Origin: Cognatundibacterium luofuense
GTDB taxonomy: Bacteria; Pseudomonadota; Gammaproteobacteria; Burkholderiales; Burkholderiaceae_D
DNA: 64,000 nt
Assembly: GCF_018139685.1 (NCBI RefSeq)
Contig: NZ_JAGSPN010000001.1
Location: forward strand, 124,001-188,000
Direction of reading: 5' to 3'
Shown here: one piece after another, positions 10,122-18,556 of the stretch
Layout: each line of letters opens with the position of its first letter
Position numbering within the stretch: position 1 is the first letter of the stretch
Translations under genes and position numbers: made by a program
The notes under the pieces: generated by a model
What the model saw: only the letters and a program-made list of their open reading frames with translations
What the model was told of the DNA's origin: nothing
The model's database searches: none

Positions 10122-10774
10122 TGTCGTCTTTGATCCGGTGAGATATTGGTTTCAGTTTCTAATGGTTCATTGCCCACCAGACTGGCTTTCAGACTGGCAC
10201 CGAAGCGGTCAATTGCTTGCTCGCTGAAAATGTCAGCGATGGCTGGCAGAATTGATATCGCGAAGGGTTGCGGGTCTCCATCGTTGAGTACCTCGCTATC
10301 TTCCATAGCTAAACCTCGCGATCGTGAAGTTTTAAGCAATGTCCTTAGATCTCCGCCTCCTTTATTGAAATCCAGCTTTGTCAGCTCTTTGAAGACGGTT
10401 TCAAATTCCTCTATTCCTACAATAGCTTCGTGCCGTTCATTGAGATCCCCAACGCTACCGCGCATGTGATATAGCTTTCTTAATGTAAGGAGAAACCGAG
10501 TTTCCTGAATGTCCATCATTGCTAGTTTTGTGACATCCTGTCGGACAAAGCAGTATTCCTGCTCATCTTTGAATACTAATGTCAGGCCCATTAGATCTGC
10601 GGCTTCCATGAACTCTCTGCGGTACATACTAATTATTCGGTACGAAACAGCCTGTCGACGAAACCGTGCATACAAGCACTGGCTAACAACCAATTGGTAT
10701 AAGGCTTGTTTGAAATCGTCGACAATGTATGTTCCTTCTGACGATTCAGCGAGATCGTTCCAATTACGGGGCAT
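10118..10774 (-). CDS. jetB: Wadjet subunit JetB (DUF4194, MukE/kleisin-associated type)
   Basis: A 218-residue helical protein of the DUF4194 family, the winged-helix (KITE/MukE-like) subunit that binds JetA and JetC in the Wadjet complex. Family features are visible in the middle of the protein: YRREFMEAADLMGLTLVF and the DIQETRFLLTLRKLYHM region. It overlaps jetA by 11 bp and jetC by 4 bp. The C-terminal tail (about residues 185-218) is charged and probably disordered. Confidence 0.9.
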   Translation of the reverse strand: MPRNWNDLAESSEGTYIVDDFKQALYQLVVSQCLYARFRRQAVSYRIISMYRREFMEAADLMGLTLVFKDEQEYCFVRQDVTKLAMMDIQETRFLLTLRKLYHMRGSVGDLNERHEAIVGIEEFETVFKELTKLDFNKGGGDLRTLLKTSRSRGLAMEDSEVLNDGDPQPFAISILPAIADIFSEQAIDRFGASLKASLVGNEPLETETNISPDQRRQ

Positions 10775-12191
10775 AGTTTTCTTTCCTGGAGATGCTGAAA
10801 TTAGGGGTAATGAATAAGTCAGTTTCCGCTTTTTCTTTGTCGTTTGTATTTAACTTTGCATTAAACCCGAGCCTCTGCATCAACGGATTTCTATTTCGAT
10901 GCGAAGTGCGTTCTGCTTGCGCTGCGATGCGCATTAGACCTAAATACGACACAGCATCACGCACCTCTTTGATGGGAATTTCTGTAGCGTTCAAAGTTTG
11001 CCCCGGCTCCAGGATCGATTCAATGAACCGCTTAGCTGCCGCTGGGGACATATCGCGGCTGGCGATCATAGCTCTGCGTAGTTCGTGCATTGCTTTTTGT
11101 TGCAACGTTAATTCACGTTTGAGCATTGTTAGGCGCTTTGGCTTAATGGGCGCAGGTCGAGGTAATTGCAGACGGGCTTCGGAAACAATCGGTGGAGCTG
11201 GCAGCAATCGTCCTTCGATCTCAAGTCCAGCTTTCTCCATCCTTGTCATAGTGTTTAGCGTATCTTCAATAGCGTACTCGAGTCGGTCGGATGCTTTAAG
11301 CCGATAGTTGATGAAGGCCAAGGCACGCTGCGTTGCGGCTTCCATAACACGATCCATACGCTCAAGGAAAGTCTCAACATCCAGTAGACGTCGAAAACGA
11401 TCTACGTCTCGATCGAGCGCCAACTCGGCTTCGACAGGAGATAAGCCTGACGTTTCTACATATCCCGTTAAAATCTTCGCGCGCTGAATCTCGTTGGAAG
11501 TGACCTCAGTAACTAAGTGGATGATTTCAAATCTCAGCGATAGCGGATGATTTTCGGTACGCAGCTGCTTGAAATCGCGCACGTACAACTCGCCAATATG
11601 TTCTGCAAAAAAGCGTTTGATGAACCCGGGGGTCGTATTTTCCTTAATTAGATCCTTCATTAAGTCCCGAGCGCGAATTGTAGTTGCGTTCAATGAGTTG
11701 ATCATTCGGGCGCACACTTGCGCCGCTGTTGCAAATCCTGCGGCCTGGCCCTGCGGATCCTTTTGGACACTTTGCAGTTGACTGTAAACCAGCTGGATGC
11801 TTCCCCCGATGTGTTGTGGGTCTTCTGTAGCGAACTGCTGCAATGTTTCGAAGAAGCGCATAACCGTTGGGCGCATGCTGATGAAGGTTCGCATGCCGAT
11901 CTTTTCTTTAATCAGCCAGCCAGTATCGGAGAGACGGGTTACAAGTTCTGCCGCTTTAGCGGCAATAGGAGTATCGGTAATTTCCTCTCCATCATCCCAA
12001 TCGTGGTCAAGCAAGAAGCGTTCAACTTCTTTCGTTACTTGATCGAGTAAATATCCGTCGGGAAATGGAGGGACAGAGTCTGGGCCGAAAAACCGTTCCG
12101 ATAGGCGGACAAATAGCTCCCATGTTCGCCTGTTGTTGCGGCCGGTCAAAGGATTAAAGATGCCAGGAGGCAGCCGATCAAACAGGTTCAT
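10764..12191 (-). CDS. jetA: Wadjet kleisin subunit JetA
   Basis: A 475-residue MukF/kleisin-like subunit that bridges the two JetC heads and organises JetB. The N-terminus (MNLFDRLPPGIFNPLTGRNNR) resembles the JetA family of type I Wadjet rather than the DUF3375 proteins of types II and III. The middle is helical, as expected for a kleisin linker. It is the first gene of the operon, transcribed away from the WYL regulator; the 101-bp spacer carries the operator array. A plausible promoter reads TTTACC (12260-12255) with a 16-bp gap to TATAAT (12238-12233) on the minus strand, inside the array. Confidence 0.87.
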   Translation of the reverse strand: MNLFDRLPPGIFNPLTGRNNRRTWELFVRLSERFFGPDSVPPFPDGYLLDQVTKEVERFLLDHDWDDGEEITDTPIAAKAAELVTRLSDTGWLIKEKIGMRTFISMRPTVMRFFETLQQFATEDPQHIGGSIQLVYSQLQSVQKDPQGQAAGFATAAQVCARMINSLNATTIRARDLMKDLIKENTTPGFIKRFFAEHIGELYVRDFKQLRTENHPLSLRFEIIHLVTEVTSNEIQRAKILTGYVETSGLSPVEAELALDRDVDRFRRLLDVETFLERMDRVMEAATQRALAFINYRLKASDRLEYAIEDTLNTMTRMEKAGLEIEGRLLPAPPIVSEARLQLPRPAPIKPKRLTMLKRELTLQQKAMHELRRAMIASRDMSPAAAKRFIESILEPGQTLNATEIPIKEVRDAVSYLGLMRIAAQAERTSHRNRNPLMQRLGFNAKLNTNDKEKAETDLFITPNFSISRKENYAP

Positions 12192-12199
12192 GTAAATAA

Positions 12200-12267
12200 T
12201 TATCCTTGAGTATAAATTATCCTTGAGGATAAATTATACTACAGTATTAATTATGGTAAAGTATAAT
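12200..12267. promoter_or_regulatory. Tandem 17-bp palindromic operator array between jetA and the WYL gene
   Basis: Four head-to-tail 17-bp units fill the divergent spacer: TTATCCTTGAGTATAAA, TTATCCTTGAGGATAAA, TTATACTACAGTATTAA and TTATGGTAAAGTATAAT. The second holds a perfect 16-bp palindrome (12217-12232). A larger inverted repeat (AAATTATACT at 12231-12240, AGTATAATTT at 12260-12269) spans units three and four. The array overlaps the predicted jetA promoter and leads directly into the WYL gene, so it is the obvious binding site for that regulator. Confidence 0.75.
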
Positions 12268-12292
12268 TTGTCATACAGTTCAATTAAAGCAA

Positions 12293-13162
12293 ATGAATAA
12301 TTTGAAACAGATTCAAACGTCGCCAAGTTCGACTGAAGATGCAAGTTCCTCGCGTCTTGTGGATCTTGAGCAGTTGATTCACTGGGAAGGCGAACTTTCG
12401 AACGAACGTATACGAGAGCTGCTCGGGGTAAAGCCCGTCTATGCTAGCCGTCTCATGTCCGGCCTTATGAAGTTAATGATAGGTCGAGCCGAGCGCGCAT
12501 CGGCACACGCACCTCTCAAGATGCTTTATGGATCCTCAAAAGATCAATTACCCCGATCCCCAGACACATATCTGCACATATTAAACGGGCTGCCTGGAGC
12601 GCCACTGATCTCCGGAGTTGGCGTCGTAGATGCACGAATGGATCTTTCACTGATTTCGCCGGCAATATTTTCTGTGATTTTTCGGGCTATCAAGCGTCAA
12701 CAAGGACTACGGATCAACTATAGGTCGATGAATCATCCACTTGGAACTGAGCGTCTTGTGTTTCCGCACGCATTGGTTAGAGCACCTCGACGCTGGCATA
12801 TGAGGGCTTGGTGCGCAGAGCGCTCAGATTTCCTTGACTTCACATTGGGACGAATTTCTACAGCGGTGTCGGACAGTACCTCTTGTCAGGCTATCGGCAG
12901 GATCAGAGAACAAGACACTGGGTGGATGAATGTAGTCGATTTGTTGATTGCTCCTCATCCTAGTTTAAACGAACATCAGAGACAAATGATTGCCTGCGAG
13001 TTTTTCCCCGGTGCTGCTTCTTTGAGATTAAAGGTTAGAGAGTGCCTTGCTCCCTACATTGTTCAAGACTTGCGTCTTGCTGTGGATATAGGCAAACAAA
13101 CACCTCCCGAATACCAGCTGGCACTGCTGAATGGCGATTCACTAAATTTAAGCTTTAGTTAA
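12293..13162 (+). CDS. WYL-domain transcriptional regulator (BrxR/CapW-like) of the Wadjet operon
   Basis: This 289-residue protein has an N-terminal winged helix-turn-helix (about residues 22-65, with NERIRELLGVKPVYASRLMSGL) and a WYL domain at about 130-205 (GLRINYRSM...RLVFPHALVRAPRRWHMRAWC), followed by a WCX-like C-terminal part. Related BrxR and CapW proteins are repressors encoded beside phage-defence operons and bind palindromic operators. The gene is divergent from jetA, with the 17-bp array between them. Inference: it represses jetABCD and itself until a ligand or nucleic acid binds the WYL domain. Confidence 0.85.
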   Translation: MNNLKQIQTSPSSTEDASSSRLVDLEQLIHWEGELSNERIRELLGVKPVYASRLMSGLMKLMIGRAERASAHAPLKMLYGSSKDQLPRSPDTYLHILNGLPGAPLISGVGVVDARMDLSLISPAIFSVIFRAIKRQQGLRINYRSMNHPLGTERLVFPHALVRAPRRWHMRAWCAERSDFLDFTLGRISTAVSDSTSCQAIGRIREQDTGWMNVVDLLIAPHPSLNEHQRQMIACEFFPGAASLRLKVRECLAPYIVQDLRLAVDIGKQTPPEYQLALLNGDSLNLSFS

Positions 13163-13262
13163 ATTAAATTTGTGAGGTAGTTGTGACCAGATCCCTAAGA
13201 TTAGTGCGATAAAGATGTAGAGTCTGCCTGTAGAAGGTAGTATTAAAAAGTGATTTACGGAA

Positions 13263-13479
13263 ACCAAAATCATCGGCGTCTTAAAGGAGGCGGACGCCGG
13301 AAAAAAAGTGGCTGACCTTTGTCGCCAGCGCGGCATCAGCGAAGCCACCTACTACAACTGGAAAGCCAAATTCGGCGGCATGACTGCGTCTACTATGCAC
13401 AGCGACTCAAAGCTCTGGAAGCCGAGAGTACGCAACTCAAGCACCTGCTGGCGGAATCGATGCTCGATAACGCAGCTTT
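13263..13479 (+). pseudogene. IS3-family orfA remnant, frameshifted and truncated
   Basis: The frame from 13263 encodes TKIIGVLKEADAGKKVADLC and then an RGISEATYYNWKAKFGGM-type helix-turn-helix, the hallmark of IS3-family OrfA (IS407/IS51-like). A 2-bp CA duplication at about 13398-13401 breaks the frame; the rest of OrfA (RLKALEAESTQLKHLLAESM) continues in another frame up to about 13479. Both the start and everything downstream, including orfB, are missing. The fragment ends exactly where the second tniE copy begins. Confidence 0.8.
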
Positions 13480-13818
13480 AAGTTCGGCTTTATTTCATTC
13501 TTAAACAGACAATATGCGACAAACCTCGTCGTTCGAGTAGATGACCGAAAAGCGGTGGCCAGGCGTCGCAAGCAACTCGAAGTGGAAATGATCAAACTTC
13601 TTGACGACAGGCAGCGCGACGATGCATTCGAGGCGGAGTGGATATCAATTTCGCTAGCGTATTTCCATGGTTTGCCACGACGTGTTAGCAAAAAATTAAA
13701 ACACTTTTCGTTGTCGACTGATGCAGATGGCAATTTTTTAGTCCTCTTAAATGGGAATGCATCCTTTGTGCCGCAATGGGATTTTCGTTCTGGGGCTGAC
13801 GGCCCAAGTGCGATATGA
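13480..13818 (+). pseudogene. Truncated second copy of the tniE-like C-terminus
   Basis: The frame from 13480 to the stop at 13818 encodes KFGFISFLNRQYATNLV and continues to FVPQWDFRS. It aligns collinearly with the last ~115 residues of the 2106-3539 gene (FGFIKFLNRRYATNLV ... FVPHWNFRS) and includes an identical HFSLSTDADGNFLV block. The two copies differ at many positions, so this is a diverged relative rather than a fresh duplication. There is no start codon of its own; the 5' part was replaced by the IS3 remnant. It marks an old second transposon inside the island. Confidence 0.85.
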
Positions 13819-13855
13819 CCTTTCTCTGAGAGCTAAAATGAGAACTAGATAGTGC

Positions 13856-15646
13856 TCACTTATCGCCTAAAATGTAGCTTTCATCCATTTCGGGATGGGG
13901 CACAAAACGAGGGGTCAGGATATAAATGTCTTCGATGTGTGGGAGCGCATCTAAACGATCCAAAGCTGCGTTGATCCGAATGCATTGCTCTGAATTTATA
14001 TAAAAGCGCTCACTATCCAGCCAGTTCCTGGGCTCCCTGTAGTTTTCTCGCGTCGCCTGCTCGAGCAAGGCGATATTTTTCTCGATCAATGGCCCGCTAA
14101 TCATTGGCCGAAGTTGGGGAATTAAATCGACCGTGCCATCGTCCGACACTACGATCGCAAGTCTCTTATTAGCACCAGCCCTCACGTAACGCACTCCAGA
14201 GTTGTATCGCGATCCTCTGGAAGGTGTACATTGTTCACTTGCATCACCATCCAGAATCATACCGATCGCGTGGCAATTACCGAGTGGATCCAGCATGATC
14301 GTACCGTCAATACCGCTAGCGCTCCGGAGTAGTTCTGTTGTTAAATGAACGGGTTCGATGCGGGTTCCTTGTGCGCTAAGGCGCTGGGATTCAGTTGCAA
14401 CATCGGCTGCTACTACGATCATGCTGCCATGTCTTTGCTGCATTTGAACCATCATCATTGACCACAAATGGTGCGCATCTTCTACTTCTGAATGAGGAAA
14501 AAGACGGCGATAGTTTGCGATGAAGTGATCCTGATTGAATGGTTCCTTGGGCAAGCGGGGTATGGAATAGTGGCTACGGAGCAGAACTTGCTTATGGTAG
14601 CGAAGCTCCCAATGGTAATGGTCAATGAAACGGACGTTAAAACCGCTGCGTTCGTTTGCAGAGCTATCCATCTGAGGGGTTCCAATGCCGTAGATATGGT
14701 CACAGTCGCTGACAATTGATACTCCGTATTTCGCCATTTCTAAGACTTTACGTACCCAACGTGGTTCGCGTAGTGAAACCGGTTCAGAAAATTTTGCCAC
14801 ATATTCAACTCGGTCTTGGTCGACATTGATGAGCTTCAATTCGCCGGTTCCTTTTGCCCCTTCGTACATTAGGGAAGACACAAGATTCAACACGTCAAAA
14901 AGATCATTCCTGTAGTGGCGGGCGTTTGTTGAACTCCCTGCTGTCCATAGGAAATTTCGTGCTGCGATACGTACGATCTCCTCAGCGGATCGTATATTGC
15001 CACTGAAATTTCTTCCAGCTTCATCGCCCTCAAGCGCTTCTGACGCTTCGCTAAGGATGGCCTGCATTGATGCATGGATCATCCCGCGGTGTCCAGGCCT
15101 GTCGTGGTCGTTTCGTCTCTTCCAGAGAGGGAGTAACGGATACTGTTCAAAGATATTATTTGATAGCTGGATGACCGGGGTGACATAGTAGTCATCAACA
15201 CATCGGGATTGGCCGCAAAACGACGTAACGTTGTTTTTCTGATCGTAGGGTTCGAGAAATCGTTGGATGCAGTCCCGAACTGAGTCTCTTCTTGCCCACT
15301 CAAATTTTTCTCTGTTAGCGCGAGGATCCCCGTAAACCATACGGAGCTGATCGTGATTTTTGTATGTACTCTCGATGGCGGGTAACAGGTCTTCAAATAA
15401 AGCAATGCTCCATTTGCCGTCCTCAGGCTCGATACATACCGGATGAACTCTTGTACCTTCCGGGCGTCGTGCTCCAACCAGCAGCACTTCTACTTCAACA
15501 TCCGCGCCGATCGCTTTCAGCACATTTTCTGCCAGATATTTGAGACCCGAACGGAAGTGTGGTTGATAGCCCCACATAAATAACGTTATATTTTTCCCCA
15601 CCATCACTCCAGTTTTTACATCGGTACGGCGTGTTTCGCCAATCAT
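13856..15646 (-). CDS. DACN-type (degenerate DisA_N-like) predicted nucleotide-sensor protein
   Basis: In this 596-residue protein the C-terminal ~200 residues resemble a diadenylate cyclase domain: HGSMIVVAAD (406-415), DGTIMLDPLG (447-456, place of the DGA motif), GSRYNSGVRY (478-487, place of the GTRHRAA motif) and LAIVVSDDG (496-504). The RHR triplet of true cyclases reads R-Y-N here, so synthesis of c-di-AMP is unlikely. Such DACN domains have been predicted to act as nucleotide sensors in conflict systems. The N-terminal ~400 residues (MWGYQPHFRSGLKYLAENVL) are unassigned. The start lies 21 bp after the PHP-SMC stop, so it belongs to the same transcript; a second possible ATG is at 15604. 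Confidence 0.62.
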   Translation of the reverse strand: MIGETRRTDVKTGVMVGKNITLFMWGYQPHFRSGLKYLAENVLKAIGADVEVEVLLVGARRPEGTRVHPVCIEPEDGKWSIALFEDLLPAIESTYKNHDQLRMVYGDPRANREKFEWARRDSVRDCIQRFLEPYDQKNNVTSFCGQSRCVDDYYVTPVIQLSNNIFEQYPLLPLWKRRNDHDRPGHRGMIHASMQAILSEASEALEGDEAGRNFSGNIRSAEEIVRIAARNFLWTAGSSTNARHYRNDLFDVLNLVSSLMYEGAKGTGELKLINVDQDRVEYVAKFSEPVSLREPRWVRKVLEMAKYGVSIVSDCDHIYGIGTPQMDSSANERSGFNVRFIDHYHWELRYHKQVLLRSHYSIPRLPKEPFNQDHFIANYRRLFPHSEVEDAHHLWSMMMVQMQQRHGSMIVVAADVATESQRLSAQGTRIEPVHLTTELLRSASGIDGTIMLDPLGNCHAIGMILDGDASEQCTPSRGSRYNSGVRYVRAGANKRLAIVVSDDGTVDLIPQLRPMISGPLIEKNIALLEQATRENYREPRNWLDSERFYINSEQCIRINAALDRLDALPHIEDIYILTPRFVPHPEMDESYILGDK

Positions 15647-15667
15647 TCCATAGTTGTATGGCGGCGG

Positions 15668-18358
15668 CTAGCTCAGAAAGCCATACATTTTTGACCGTCG
15701 TGTGAACGCTTCCTTTGCTCCCTCCAGGATGGCACAGGCTGCATCACGCGTATCTGTTCGATCTATCGATCCACGAGAGACAATCTCCGCGCGATCATTG
15801 TTGGCCTTCATGACGATGATCTGTTCTGCATCTCCCAGCACTGCCACATTAGCGTTATGGGTGACGATAATTACTTGGCGTCTCTCTTTCGCCCGTCGCA
15901 AAACGGGTACCAACGTGGAGTAGATAAATTCTCCGTCCAGATTGTCCTCCGGCTGATCGATAATGAGAGGCTTATCACTGTTCGCTGAAAGCATCAGCGC
16001 AAGAAGAATGGACTGCTGCTGGCCGAGCGATAACTTCGAAAACTCGCGCTGCATCGTTCGCGTTCCGCCGGCGCCGTCGGGTACCTGTTTGCTAACTTGC
16101 AGCTTTGGAACATCGTAGAGTGCTACACGTTCCAGTGCGAAACGTACAGCTTGGACAGACAGCCGATCCAACACAAGCTTTGCCTCGGTCAAATCGAAGA
16201 CCTGAGCGCCTTCTTTTGTAAGCAACTTCGTGAGCGGTGACGGATCGTTTGCCTGTATCGCTTCCAGCAAATTTGGCACAGTGAGACCTTCGACTAGGTA
16301 GCTTGCGCGTACCTGTTGATTCGTGCGCCAGTTCATCGCCGCAATGATCTGTTCAGAAGCCTCAGGGGAACAAGCGCTGCTTGTGTACTTTAAGCTTACC
16401 TGAAGATCGGACAGAGATTCCCTGAGCGTTTTTGTGGCCATGCGTCCGAAGGATTCACGCTGAATGGCAATCCGGTCGCGCGCAGCGCGTCGACGACTCA
16501 GCGCAGTCAGCCGATTACGTCGTGCGGCCTTCAAATTTTCGTTCCACGCTTCGAGGTTTTTTAGAGTCGCTACCAAACTTGCCTCATCGTTTGCTAGCTT
16601 AGTGATATACGACATATCAAATGTAATTTTGAGAGATTCCAGCTCCTTCTTCTTTGCGTCGATTTTCCCTTGCGCCTCTGTGTCCTTCAGCTTCCATGCG
16701 TTCGTCTGCACGGTGACGGCCTTTTCCAACGCTGTTGCACCGGCAGTTATTTTTGCTTTTGCGTCGACCACCAGTAATTTGAAGGTGTCTACCTCGGTGA
16801 CGATCGTTTCAAATTCTTTCTGACCAAGCGCCAATGATTTTGAATCCGCCAGGCCTGCAATTTCTTCCGCTGCCGTCGATTGGGTTGCGAGGTCGCCGCT
16901 ACCTTTAAGTTGCTTAAGCTTTACCACAATCTGGGTTCGAAGTTCACGTTCGGTGGCCAGTTGCCGCTGAAGCTTGATTAATGCCTGAACCTCCGCCTTT
17001 TGCATAGCCTGCAAGGCGTTGCGCGTCGTCTGAAGCTGGCGTTGGTACTGCGGAATCAATGCCACCTGCTGCTCCGCTTTTTCTATTTCTGTCTGCAGGG
17101 CCAGCAACTCATCGCGTGCTTCGTTCTCCTCTGCCAAAAGGGCTCCAAGATCTACAAATTTGTCGAGGTAGTTCAGCAGTGCCAGTGGATTGGATTGAGA
17201 CTGCAAACTAATTCGTGCGGCGTCACCTTGCCCGAAGCAGTCTATGTCGAAGGCATTTGGTCCGCCATCTGGATCATCGACATTCTCTATGTCGCCTTCT
17301 TTATGTCGCGTCAATAGGTGCCGCTGCCCCGCTTTGTCCTGCCAGACGAGGTGCAGAACATCTGGCCATACTTCAGAATCGACGACTTTGCCAGGTTCAT
17401 CTGCCGAGTCGATCAAACAGCGAACACTCTCAAAGGTAGTTGACTTGCCGGTGCCTCGACCACCGATGATACAGTTGAGATTCCGATTGAACTGAATGAC
17501 TTGCTTGTCTAGGAAGCCGCCTTCCATTGCTACGCCAACGACATGGGGTACAGCTTGAGGTATGAGGTCCTCAATACGAACTCGTGCGTCGGCGTCTTCC
17601 AGTGCGATCCTCAGGGAGGCGAAGCTTCGTTCGTCCATTTTGTAGCGCGTAATCCGCTTGTCGTTAGATGCATTTCGGCCGAGTGCATTCAAAGAGTGAG
17701 AGTCCGAATTAACCACCCGGGCAAGATATTGCTTGGCTCCAAGACCAAGGCGCAAAATCCGTTCTTGCCCCATGTGGGCCCGTTCGACATGGTTGTCAAA
17801 CGGCGAATAGTGGATCTCCGCTGATGCATGTTTGAGCTCAATGCCTGCCAGCGCCGGATGGCAAATAACATCCACCTTGTGCGGTGAAGCGCCAGGGGTG
17901 TCATGCTCAAAACCAGAGGGCACGTCCACGTGGGCAAGGATGCCGAACCCACCGTGCGTATTTGCCAAGGTCAGGCATTCAAGGATAGATTGCTGGCAGC
18001 GGGAAGTAGGCAGTCCAGAATCGACTATGCTCAGGCTGGCGAAAAATTTAATCAATCGAGGGAGGTCGGGAAGATAGCAAAGCAAATGCCCTTGGGCAGT
18101 CGATAGCTCGACACCTGGGATTACCAAGACACCGCTACTCTTCCCAGCCGCTATCGCTTGCTCGACATTTGAGATGTCGTTGTGGTCGGTGATTGACATA
18201 ATGGCGATGCCTTCCGACACCGCAGTAGCCACAATATTCGCAGGCGTCATGGAGACGTCAGAGACGTCGTGCGAGGCTCCATGAGAGTGTATATGTAGAT
18301 CTGCACGATAGAACATCGCGCCGGCTGGCTGGGCGTTGATCGTCGGGTAGTCGGACAT
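15668..18358 (-). CDS. TrlF-like PHP phosphoesterase-SMC ATPase fusion
   Basis: The start at 18358 is chosen for its AAAGGAG ribosome site 6 bp upstream; an earlier ATG exists at 18376. The product has 896 residues. Residues about 18-225 form a PHP domain with metal ligands in DLHIHSHG (His22, His24), ITDHND (Asp58, His59), GVELST (Glu84), LAHVD (His143) and NSDSHS (Asp219, His221). An ABC/SMC ATPase follows: Walker A GGRGTGKST at 299-307, a long coiled coil, signature LSLGQQQS, Walker B PLIIDQPEDNLD and an H-loop in IVTHNAN. All key residues look intact. The natural substrate of such fusions is unknown; a nuclease or nucleotide phosphoesterase gated by DNA or RNA ends is plausible. Confidence 0.82.
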   Translation of the reverse strand: MSDYPTINAQPAGAMFYRADLHIHSHGASHDVSDVSMTPANIVATAVSEGIAIMSITDHNDISNVEQAIAAGKSSGVLVIPGVELSTAQGHLLCYLPDLPRLIKFFASLSIVDSGLPTSRCQQSILECLTLANTHGGFGILAHVDVPSGFEHDTPGASPHKVDVICHPALAGIELKHASAEIHYSPFDNHVERAHMGQERILRLGLGAKQYLARVVNSDSHSLNALGRNASNDKRITRYKMDERSFASLRIALEDADARVRIEDLIPQAVPHVVGVAMEGGFLDKQVIQFNRNLNCIIGGRGTGKSTTFESVRCLIDSADEPGKVVDSEVWPDVLHLVWQDKAGQRHLLTRHKEGDIENVDDPDGGPNAFDIDCFGQGDAARISLQSQSNPLALLNYLDKFVDLGALLAEENEARDELLALQTEIEKAEQQVALIPQYQRQLQTTRNALQAMQKAEVQALIKLQRQLATERELRTQIVVKLKQLKGSGDLATQSTAAEEIAGLADSKSLALGQKEFETIVTEVDTFKLLVVDAKAKITAGATALEKAVTVQTNAWKLKDTEAQGKIDAKKKELESLKITFDMSYITKLANDEASLVATLKNLEAWNENLKAARRNRLTALSRRRAARDRIAIQRESFGRMATKTLRESLSDLQVSLKYTSSACSPEASEQIIAAMNWRTNQQVRASYLVEGLTVPNLLEAIQANDPSPLTKLLTKEGAQVFDLTEAKLVLDRLSVQAVRFALERVALYDVPKLQVSKQVPDGAGGTRTMQREFSKLSLGQQQSILLALMLSANSDKPLIIDQPEDNLDGEFIYSTLVPVLRRAKERRQVIIVTHNANVAVLGDAEQIIVMKANNDRAEIVSRGSIDRTDTRDAACAILEGAKEAFTRRSKMYGFLS

Positions 18359-18556
18359 GCTTTCTCCTTTGTGCATCTAGGTTTAACAAGCGATTCGGAC
18401 ATCCACCGATTTCCAACGGTACTCGGTATGTCACATCACCAAGACGTTTTCCGTGCTGCGAGGACAGCCGTTGCGCCGACATCGTAGGTTCATTCCTGCA
18501 GTGCTGAACCGGTGGCTAGAGCAGCGCGTTGGATCAGATCTCTAGCGCATTTGGGG

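Noticed and set aside
13856-15646. Active diadenylate cyclase
   Set aside because: The RHR catalytic triplet is replaced by R-Y-N, so a sensor or binding role is more likely.
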